Positions 1 through 5,001 of a stretch of 5,001 nt of DNA are shown piece by piece; the stretch's first letter is position 1, and each line of letters starts with the position of its first letter. The DNA comes from Bacteroidales bacterium (GTDB lineage Bacteria; Bacteroidota; Bacteroidia; Bacteroidales; UBA932). Where the stretch lies: positions 1 through 5,001 of the forward strand of contig SFPH01000183.1 in the NCBI GenBank assembly GCA_004552115.1, in the 5' to 3' direction. Below the pieces are notes generated by a model. It was not told where the DNA came from, made no database searches, and saw nothing but the letters and a program-made list of their open reading frames with translations. Position numbers and translations under genes: made by a program.

Positions 1-567
1 GAAGGTCCTGCAGGTTCCGATCTCCGCGGCATAGTCCCGGGACGGGTCCCATTCCGCCGTCTGCACTCCGAGTACTCTGGAGTTGAAATCCACGGTAAGA
101 CCATAAGACAGGTCATCGGCAGGTGTCACCTTGACCCATGAGCCGGTCTTCTCATCCTTGAATTCTATTTCTTCATTGATTGTAATATACTGACGTTCAG
201 CATTCTGCTCAACTGTTCCAGCCTTTGCGAAGGCCTTGACATAATAGGATGCGCTTCCGTCGAGAATAGGAACCTCAACATTGTCAATCTCCACGACCGC
301 ATTGTCTATTCCCATTCCGGTAAGAGCGGAAAGAAGATGCTCGACAGTGGACACGGACGCATCGCCGCTCGAAAGCAGGGTGCATCTCGCAGTATTTGTA
401 ACATTCTCCGCTACGGCATCGATATATGCTTCAGGGCCGATGTCCGTCCTGAGAAACCTGACCCCGGTATTTTCCGGCGCCGGGCGGACCGTCATCTGGG
501 CCACCCTTCCCGTATGAAGTCCCTTCCCGCTGAAAGAACAGGACTCAGCCAATGTGCGTTGCTTCAT
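1..567 (-). CDS. lpxC: LpxC, UDP-3-O-acyl-N-acetylglucosamine deacetylase (5' part; runs off left edge)
   Basis: LpxC is the zinc-dependent cytosolic deacetylase that removes the acetyl group from UDP-3-O-acyl-GlcNAc, the committed step of lipid A synthesis. The ATG at 567 opens a frame with no stop through base 1 (189 codons). The product starts MKQRTLAESCSFSGKGLHTG, the family's characteristic opening. STVEHLLSAL at residues 73-82 carries E76 and H77, equivalent to the E. coli catalytic Glu78 and zinc ligand His79. EVPILDGSA at 98-106 is the conserved (E)xPIxDGSA motif, and the fragment ends with CRTF at 186-189. The second half, with the remaining zinc ligands, lies outside the window. In Bacteroidota this protein is usually fused to a FabZ dehydratase domain, which cannot be tested here. 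It lies 87 bp downstream of lpxD on the same strand and has its own promoter-like element. The identity is secure. Confidence 0.96.
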   Translation of the reverse strand, partial: MKQRTLAESCSFSGKGLHTGRVAQMTVRPAPENTGVRFLRTDIGPEAYIDAVAENVTNTARCTLLSSGDASVSTVEHLLSALTGMGIDNAVVEIDNVEVPILDGSASYYVKAFAKAGTVEQNAERQYITINEEIEFKDEKTGSWVKVTPADDLSYGLTVDFNSRVLGVQTAEWDPSRDYAAEIGTCRTF

Positions 568-591
568 ATAAATTTCAATAATTGTAGGCGG

Positions 592-623
592 CAAAGATAG
601 GGAATTTTTACGTGCTATCCAAC
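592..623 (-). promoter_or_regulatory. Candidate Bacteroidota-type promoter for lpxC
   Basis: On the minus strand, TATCTTTG (plus bases 592-599) is an exact match to the Bacteroidota -7 consensus TAnnTTTG. About 20 bp upstream sits GTTG (620-623), a 3-of-4 match to the -33 element TTTG. A transcript would start near 585-587, giving a leader of roughly 20 nt before the lpxC ATG at 567. This lies in the lpxD-lpxC gap, so lpxC may be transcribed both from here and from the lpxD promoter. The motif match is direct; activity is inferred. Confidence 0.5.
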
Positions 624-654
624 TGCCTGACAAAGTAACATCAGTAATGGACAA

Positions 655-1647
655 TTACTTGGACTCTCCCTGCTGCTTGAAGATGGCGTAACTGCGCATG
701 AAACTCTTCACCGGAAGAGCCGGCGAGCCGAGGAGAACCTGGCCTGACTTGCGGATGTTGCCGATGATTCCGGCCTGTGCGCCTATTGTGGTATTGTCGG
801 CAATGGTAAGATGTCCGGCAATGCCGACCTGGCCTGCCAGTATGCAGTTCCTGCCGATCTTGGTGGAGCCGGCGATGCCGCATTGCGCAGCCATTACAGT
901 ATTGTCGCCGATCTGGACATTGTGGGCGATCTGGCAGAGGTTGTCTATCTTCACGCCGTTGCCGATGATGGTGGATTCCATTTCCGCGCGGTCGATGGTG
1001 GTGCAGGCTCCGATTTCCACATTGTTGCCGATGATGACATTCCCGAGATGCTCGATCTTCTCCCAGGTGCCGTCTGGCTGCGGAGCGTTGCCAAAGCCGT
1101 CAGAGCCGATCACCGCATTGGAATGAATGATGACATTGTCCCCGATCACCATTCCCGGGTAGATGCTCACTCCCGGATAAATGATGCAGTGCTTGCCGAT
1201 GACGGTATTGTCACCGATATAGACGTTCTCGAAGATCTTCGTGTAGTCACCGATGACGGCGTGGTGGCCGACATAGGAATGGCTTCCGAGATATACTTTC
1301 TTTCCAAATTTGGAGGTAAGGAACCAGGATGACCTGAATCCCCTGTGCCTTCTGTCAGTACGCTTCTGGGTTGCAACGTATTTGAGAAGTTCCGCAATCG
1401 CAGTATATGCATTCTCTACCCTCACCATCGTGGGCGTCACTTCCTGTTTAGGAACGAAATCCTTGTTTACCAGCAGGATGGATGCTTTGCATGTATATAC
1501 GTATTCCTCGTATTTGGGATTTGCAAAAAAACAGAGCTGACCCGGTTTGCCGTGCTCAATCTTGGCGAAGGAAGTGGCCTTCGCTTCCGGATTCCCATCC
1601 ACAGTCCCTTTCAGGACACCGGCCAGCTGTTTGGCGGTAAATTCCAT
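655..1647 (-). CDS. lpxD: LpxD, UDP-3-O-(3-hydroxyacyl)glucosamine N-acyltransferase
   Basis: LpxD transfers a 3-hydroxyacyl chain from acyl carrier protein to the 2-amino group of UDP-3-O-acyl-glucosamine, the step after LpxC in lipid A synthesis. The protein has 330 residues, close to the family norm. Residues 1-98 form the uridine-binding amino-terminal domain ([26 protein letters not shown] at 39-50). From about residue 115 to 307 it is a left-handed beta helix of [I/V]G-type hexapeptide repeats. GSDGFG at 181-186 matches the GADGFG signature. H242 in QIAHN and H279 in AGHL match the two functional histidines of E. coli LpxD (His239 and His276). A carboxy-terminal helix follows (residues 311-327). 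I start at the ATG at 1647; an in-frame TTG two codons upstream is possible but less likely. It is the first gene of the minus-strand lpxD-lpxC group and is divergent from rimP. Confidence 0.96.
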   Translation of the reverse strand: MEFTAKQLAGVLKGTVDGNPEAKATSFAKIEHGKPGQLCFFANPKYEEYVYTCKASILLVNKDFVPKQEVTPTMVRVENAYTAIAELLKYVATQKRTDRRHRGFRSSWFLTSKFGKKVYLGSHSYVGHHAVIGDYTKIFENVYIGDNTVIGKHCIIYPGVSIYPGMVIGDNVIIHSNAVIGSDGFGNAPQPDGTWEKIEHLGNVIIGNNVEIGACTTIDRAEMESTIIGNGVKIDNLCQIAHNVQIGDNTVMAAQCGIAGSTKIGRNCILAGQVGIAGHLTIADNTTIGAQAGIIGNIRKSGQVLLGSPALPVKSFMRSYAIFKQQGESK

Positions 1648-1668
1648 AATCAACTATTTTAATTTCTG

Positions 1669-1699
1669 CAAAGTAAACATTTTTATGCTGAAACTGAAA
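1669..1699 (-). promoter_or_regulatory. Candidate promoter for lpxD (weak match)
   Basis: On the minus strand, TTACTTTG (plus bases 1669-1676) matches the -7 consensus TAnnTTTG at five of six fixed positions. Nineteen bases upstream sits TTTC (1696-1699), one base from the -33 TTTG. The predicted transcript start near 1663 gives a leader of about 16 nt before the ATG at 1647. Spacing is good but both elements are imperfect. Confidence 0.35.
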
Positions 1700-1719
1700 A
1701 TCTTTTACAATATTTTTCG

Positions 1720-1727
1720 TATCTTTG
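1720..1727 (+). promoter_or_regulatory. -7 promoter element for the rimP-nusA-infB operon
   Basis: TATCTTTG is an exact match to the Bacteroidota sigma-A -7 element TAnnTTTG, followed by CA as is common. It sits in the AT-rich divergent gap with lpxD. No clear TTTG -33 element is found at the expected 19-20 bp upstream, where the sequence is an A/T-rich run. Transcription would start near 1732, giving a leader of about 28 nt if translation begins at the TTG at 1760. Confidence 0.6.
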
Positions 1728-1759
1728 CACCCGTGAGTTGAGATAGGGGACGGGGCGCA

Positions 1760-2215
1760 TTGATTATCAAAGAAATGGAACCTGAAGTGGCCAAGAGGGG
1801 CTGCTTCATCACCGACGTTTCCGTATCTGCGGACAACGACATTGTCATAGCCATCGAGTCTGAGGAAGGCACAGTGGAAATGGATGACTGCGTCGCCGTG
1901 AGCGAAAGGTTCCAGGAAATCTTCAACAGGGATGAGGAGGACTATGCCCTCACCGTAACCTCAGCCGGCCTGGACCAGCCGTTCAAGATACTGAAGCAGT
2001 ACAGGAAGGCTGTCGGCAGTCTGGTAGAAGTGAAGACCAGGGACGGGCGGAAGCTCATCGGCACATTGACTTCGGCCGAAGAGGATGCATTCACATTGGC
2101 CTACGAGGCCAGAGAGGCCGTTCCCGGGAAGAAGAAGAAGGAGATGGTCAGGCACGAGGACAGGTTCGCCTACGGGGACGTGAACTCCGTGATGCCGCAC
2201 ATCACCGTGGAATGA
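1760..2215 (+). CDS. rimP: RimP, 30S ribosomal subunit maturation factor
   Basis: RimP binds the free 30S subunit and assists its late maturation. The 151-residue product fits the family in length and layout. An amino-terminal alpha/beta domain spans about residues 1-72 (GCFITDVSVSADNDIVIAIE at 14-33). The signature TSAGLDQPF at 67-75 is equivalent to the family's SPGLDRPL. An SH3-like carboxy-terminal domain follows, with VGSLVEVKTRDGRKLIGTLT at 85-104. The start is uncertain. The frame is closed by a TGA at 1739-1741, and TTG at 1760 is the only upstream candidate that keeps the first helix near usual length; ATG at 1775 would give 146 residues and trim it. A G-rich stretch (1746-1755, AGGGGACGGGG-like) just before the TTG could act as a ribosome binding site. 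It is the first gene of the operon and is followed by nusA after 47 bp. Confidence 0.93.
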   Translation: MIIKEMEPEVAKRGCFITDVSVSADNDIVIAIESEEGTVEMDDCVAVSERFQEIFNRDEEDYALTVTSAGLDQPFKILKQYRKAVGSLVEVKTRDGRKLIGTLTSAEEDAFTLAYEAREAVPGKKKKEMVRHEDRFAYGDVNSVMPHITVE

Positions 2216-2262
2216 CCGTCACAGGAAATATGCTGAATGAAATATAAATAAATAATAACACA

Positions 2263-3531
2263 ATGGAAGTAGACAAGATCGACCTAAAGACAGCGTTTGC
2301 ACTTTTCAAGGACGAAAAGCACATTGACCGTCCTGTGATGATGGGAGTGCTCAAGGACGTATTCATGACCCAGCTGACCAAGACTTTCGGTTCGGCTGAC
2401 AACTTCGACGTCATCATCAACGTGGACAAGGGAGACTGCGAGATCTACCAGAATCTCGAAGTCGTGGAGACCGTCGAGAATCCGAACACCCAGATTTCCC
2501 TTGCGGAAGTCAATGAGGAAGGAGACGACTACGAACTCGGAGAGACATTCACGAGAAAGGTGGAGCTCAAGGATTTCGGAAGAAGGGGCATTCTCAATAT
2601 CCGCCAGAACCTTCAGGGAAGGATCATGGACATCGAGAAGGCCAATCTCTACAACAAGTACACCGACAAGATCGGAGAGATCTTCACCGGCGAGATCTAC
2701 CAGACCTGGTCCAAGGAGGTGCTCATCCTTGATGAGGACGGAAACGAGCTCCGCCTGCCGAAGTCGGAGCAGATTCCGGGAGAGCATTTCAAGAAGAACG
2801 AGACCGTACGCGCCATCATCAAGAGCGTCGAGATGAAGAACAACACCACTCCTTACATTGTTCTTTCCAGGACATCGGACGAGTTCCTCAAGAAGCTTTT
2901 CGAGCAGGAGGTGCCTGAGATCTACGACGGTCTCATCACCATCAAGAAGGTGGTCCGCATCCCGGGCGAGAGGGCCAAGGTTGCCGTAGAGTCATACGAC
3001 GACCGCATCGACCCGATCGGAGCCTGCATCGGCGTGAAGGGTTCGCGTATCATCGGCATCGTGAGGGAGCTCCGCAACGAGAACATCGATGTGCTCCAGT
3101 GGACATCCAACACCCAGCTTCTCATCCAGAGGGCTCTCAATCCGGCCAAATTCACATCCATCGACATGGGCAGCAGCGAGGAGGACAAGATCAAGGTATT
3201 CATGCTCCCTGAGGAGGTCAAGAAGGGTATCGGCAAGGGCGGATGCAACATCAAGCTCGCCAGCATGCTCGTCGGGCGCGAGATAGAGGTGTGGAGAGAG
3301 CTTCCGAAGGACGGTGATGAAGAAGGAGGCGAGGAGGAGGATGTACTTCTCAGCGAGTTCAGCAACGAAATCGACCCTTGGGTCATCGAGCGTCTCCAGT
3401 CAATAGGCTGCGATACGGCGAAGAGCGTTCTCGCACTCGATCCGGAAGACATTGCCAAGAGGGCTGACCTCGAGGACGAGACCGTGGAAGAGGTCATCAA
3501 CATCCTCAAGGAAGAATTTGAAGAGGAATAA
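2263..3531 (+). CDS. nusA: NusA, transcription termination/antitermination factor (short Bacteroidota form)
   Basis: NusA binds RNA polymerase and nascent RNA and affects pausing, termination and antitermination. Domains of the 422-residue product in order: amino-terminal polymerase-binding domain (about 1-130, including FGRRGILNIRQNLQGRI at 105-121); S1 domain (about 136-204); KH1 (about 225-290) with DPIGACIGVKGSRI and its GxxG loop G257-G260; KH2 (about 300-346) with GIGKGGCNIKLA and GxxG at G324-G327. An acidic linker (350-360) leads to one helix-hairpin-helix-like repeat (about 368-418, DPWVIERLQSIGCDTAKSVL). E. coli NusA has two such repeats and 495 residues, so this is a shorter form. 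The start is the ATG at 2263, preceded by an AT-rich leader (ATAAATAAATAATAACACA) without a Shine-Dalgarno site. Lysine is almost always AAG, as expected of a highly expressed gene. Confidence 0.97.
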   Translation: MEVDKIDLKTAFALFKDEKHIDRPVMMGVLKDVFMTQLTKTFGSADNFDVIINVDKGDCEIYQNLEVVETVENPNTQISLAEVNEEGDDYELGETFTRKVELKDFGRRGILNIRQNLQGRIMDIEKANLYNKYTDKIGEIFTGEIYQTWSKEVLILDEDGNELRLPKSEQIPGEHFKKNETVRAIIKSVEMKNNTTPYIVLSRTSDEFLKKLFEQEVPEIYDGLITIKKVVRIPGERAKVAVESYDDRIDPIGACIGVKGSRIIGIVRELRNENIDVLQWTSNTQLLIQRALNPAKFTSIDMGSSEEDKIKVFMLPEEVKKGIGKGGCNIKLASMLVGREIEVWRELPKDGDEEGGEEEDVLLSEFSNEIDPWVIERLQSIGCDTAKSVLALDPEDIAKRADLEDETVEEVINILKEEFEEE

Positions 3532-3542
3532 AAACTTAAAAC

Positions 3543-3548
3543 AAGGGG
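3543..3548 (+). promoter_or_regulatory. Possible ribosome binding site of infB
   Basis: AAGGGG lies 7 nt before the ATG at 3556 in an otherwise A/T-rich 24-bp gap between nusA and infB. It is a partial match to the Shine-Dalgarno consensus. Bacteroidota often initiate without such sites, so its importance is uncertain. Confidence 0.35.
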
Positions 3549-3555
3549 TTAATAT

Positions 3556-5001
3556 ATGGCGGAAATCAGACTTAACAAGCTTACAAAACAGTTCAATATC
3601 GGATTGCAGACACTTGTGGACTTCCTGAACGGGAAGGGTGCGGGACTGGAGTCCCTCAACCCGAACGCCAAGGTGTCCGACGAGTATCTCCCGGATCTGG
3701 AGAAGGCATTCGGCAAAGACCTGAAGGCCAAGGAGGATTCGGAGAAGGTCAGAATCAAAATCAAGGAAATCATCGAGAAGGACACCAAGAAGAAGGAGGA
3801 GGACGAGGATGAGCCTGCAAAGGAAATCGTCATTGTCAGCACAGCCCTTTCATCCGGACAGAACACGGTTCCGCAGCCTGTAGAGGCCGCGGTTTCCGAG
3901 AGCACTGCCGCGGAAAAGGCTGAGTCTGCCGAGACCGCCGCAGAACCGGAGCCTGAGGTGCATGAATCCGCACCGGAGGAAGTTCCGGCTCCTGCTCCTG
4001 AAACCGAGTCCGTGCCGGAGGAGAAGGCGGATGAGCCCGAGCCTGCTGCCACGATAGTGGAGGAAAGAGCCGAAAGCATTGATACAGAGGAAGTAATCCG
4101 TCAGGATGAACCTGAGGAGAAACCGGAACAGAAAGAGGAGACAGCCCCTTCCGCTCAGACCCCGGCGGAGACTGTCGCTGCAGCTGCCGCAGTCCACAGG
4201 TCAGACGTCAAGAAGGCGGACAAGGCCGACAGGGAAGAATTCAATCCAAAGGCTGACAAAGCCAAGCTCAAGGCCGAGCACAAACTCCAGAAAGCGGCGT
4301 CAAGCAAGGATGAGGAGGGCGATTCGTCCACTACCGGGCTCAAGATCGTGGGCAAGGTGGACCTCTCCCAGTTCGAGCCGAAGAGAGGAAAGAAGCGCGA
4401 GCGCATCAACAAGGGCGGAAGCCAGAAGGTTGACGTGAACAAGATTGACGGGGATGACAAGGGCGAGCGCAAGGACAAGAACAAGAACCGCGGAGGCCAG
4501 AACAACGGCAATAACGGCAACGGCGGACGCAAGGACCAGCGTCAGAACCAGCCTTCCGGAAAGGCAGCGCGCAGAAAGGAGAGGATGAACGAGAAGTTCA
4601 AGCCTGCAATGACGGCCGCCGAGGAGGAAGAGATGCAGAAGGAAATCCAGAAGCAGGTCAACTTCGGCGCAAAGCACAGAAAGGAGAAGAGAGAGCTCGC
4701 CTCGCTGAAGGCACAGGAGGAGATGGCTCAGGAGGCTGCAGAGAGGAAAGTATTGAAAGTCACCGAGTTCGTGACCGTCAATGACCTCGCTACCCTTATG
4801 AACAACACCCCGGTAAACAAGGTTATCGGAGCCTGCCTCAACCTCGGACTGATGGTATCCATCAACCAGAGGCTCGATGCGGAGGCTCTCGTTCTCGTCG
4901 CGGAGGAGTTCGGATACAAGGTGGAGTTCGTGACCGCCGAGCTTACCAATGAAATCAATCAGGACAGCGAGCCTGACAGGGAGGAGGACCTCGAGACCAG
5001 G
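3556..5001 (+). CDS. infB: Translation initiation factor IF-2 (amino-terminal part; runs off right edge)
   Basis: IF2 is the GTPase that recruits formyl-Met-tRNA to the 30S subunit and promotes subunit joining. The ATG at 3556 opens 482 codons with no stop up to the window edge. Residues 1-55 (MAEIRLNKLTKQFNIGLQTL onward) are the first small helical IF2 amino-terminal module. A long charged linker follows: acidic and Ala/Pro/Glu-rich (about 78-205), mixed basic (213-255), the block GLKIVGKVDLSQFEPKRGKK at 261-280, a Gly/Asn-rich tract (312-324), and a helical charged stretch (340-397). A second IF2_N module runs from KVLKVTEFVTVNDLATLM (398-415) to EEFGYKVEFV (450-459). The fragment ends EEDLETR, the stretch that normally directly precedes the GTPase domain, so the P-loop and GTPase domain lie just outside. 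It is the third gene of the operon, 24 bp after nusA. Confidence 0.96.
   Translation, partial: MAEIRLNKLTKQFNIGLQTLVDFLNGKGAGLESLNPNAKVSDEYLPDLEKAFGKDLKAKEDSEKVRIKIKEIIEKDTKKKEEDEDEPAKEIVIVSTALSSGQNTVPQPVEAAVSESTAAEKAESAETAAEPEPEVHESAPEEVPAPAPETESVPEEKADEPEPAATIVEERAESIDTEEVIRQDEPEEKPEQKEETAPSAQTPAETVAAAAAVHRSDVKKADKADREEFNPKADKAKLKAEHKLQKAASSKDEEGDSSTTGLKIVGKVDLSQFEPKRGKKRERINKGGSQKVDVNKIDGDDKGERKDKNKNRGGQNNGNNGNGGRKDQRQNQPSGKAARRKERMNEKFKPAMTAAEEEEMQKEIQKQVNFGAKHRKEKRELASLKAQEEMAQEAAERKVLKVTEFVTVNDLATLMNNTPVNKVIGACLNLGLMVSINQRLDAEALVLVAEEFGYKVEFVTAELTNEINQDSEPDREEDLETR

Noticed and set aside
698..1332. Plus-strand open frames of 142 and 173 codons opposite lpxD
   Set aside because: They mirror the hexapeptide repeats of lpxD on the opposite strand. 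Their translations resemble no family I recognise, and the lpxD frame fits its family along its full length.
1300..1350. Possible frameshift in lpxD where residues 96-115 are unusually basic and lack the typical HPSA-like motif
   Set aside because: The frame is continuous, and the pattern of a Ser-rich stretch then [10 protein letters not shown] lines up with the usual SAKIGENVYIG entry to the beta helix, so it looks like normal divergence.
2284..2787. Minus-strand 167-codon open frame opposite nusA
   Set aside because: It is a by-product of codon bias in nusA, with no promoter, no start context and no recognisable domain.
3325..3412. Strong GGAGG-like motif followed by an ATG (near 3340) inside nusA, suggesting a tiny out-of-frame gene
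   Set aside because: The purine run simply encodes the Glu/Asp-rich linker, the frame is only about 20 codons, and Bacteroidota rely little on Shine-Dalgarno pairing.
2922..3509. Minus-strand 195-codon Ser/Leu/Met-rich open frame opposite nusA
   Set aside because: Its composition is what results from reading the complement of Glu/Asp/Lys codons; nusA is intact on the other strand.
3532..3555. Possible terminator between nusA and infB
   Set aside because: The 24-bp A/T-rich gap has no stem of useful length and no U-run after a hairpin; co-transcription is more likely.
3549..4079. Minus-strand 176-codon Ser/Ala-rich open frame opposite infB
   Set aside because: It is the complement of the acidic Glu/Ala/Pro linker of IF2 and is low complexity, with no independent support.
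4106..4438. Plus-strand Arg-rich 110-codon frame overlapping infB
   Set aside because: It is a frame-shifted reading of the Lys/Glu-rich infB linker, and the infB frame continues unbroken through it.
4580..4740. In-frame ATGs at infB residues 344, 352, 360 and 391 preceded by purine-rich sequence, as possible internal starts for a shorter IF2
   Set aside because: E. coli makes such isoforms, but the purine runs here are coding Glu/Lys stretches and lie too close to the ATGs for normal spacing. No positive evidence was found.

Overview
The window looks like chromosomal core-genome sequence from a member of the Bacteroidota, most likely a Bacteroidales lineage of intermediate GC. The grounds are: (i) exact or near matches to the Bacteroidota -7 promoter element TAnnTTTG in the intergenic gaps; (ii) weak or absent Shine-Dalgarno sites with A/T-rich leaders; (iii) a short-form NusA with one C-terminal helical repeat; (iv) an IF2 with a very long charged amino-terminal linker; and (v) an lpxD-lpxC gene order as seen in Bacteroides relatives. 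Genus and species cannot be named from the sequence alone.

Layout. The left third (1-1647) lies on the minus strand and carries lipid A biosynthesis: lpxD (655-1647), then lpxC (567 down to the left edge, first 189 codons only). LpxC commits UDP-acyl-GlcNAc to lipid A, and LpxD adds the N-linked acyl chain to its product. A 112-bp divergent gap (1648-1759) separates this from the plus-strand right two thirds, which is the conserved transcription/translation 'nus' operon: rimP (1760-2215), nusA (2263-3531) and infB (3556 to the right edge, first 482 codons). RimP matures the 30S subunit, NusA modulates RNA polymerase pausing, termination and antitermination, and IF2 brings initiator tRNA to the 30S subunit. 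The operon gaps are 47 and 24 bp, so co-transcription is likely.

Regulation. A TATCTTTG element lies 33 bp before the rimP start. A second exact copy on the minus strand lies 25 bp before lpxC, suggesting that lpxC has its own promoter apart from read-through from lpxD. A weaker element precedes lpxD. The rimP leader looks very short, with no room for the tRNA gene that precedes rimP in enterobacteria.

No RNA genes, mobile elements, CRISPR arrays, convincing terminators, frameshifts or broken genes were seen, and no gene-free stretch exceeds 112 bp. I found no evidence of a new biological system; the observations listed are modest ones about promoters, start codons and linker composition.
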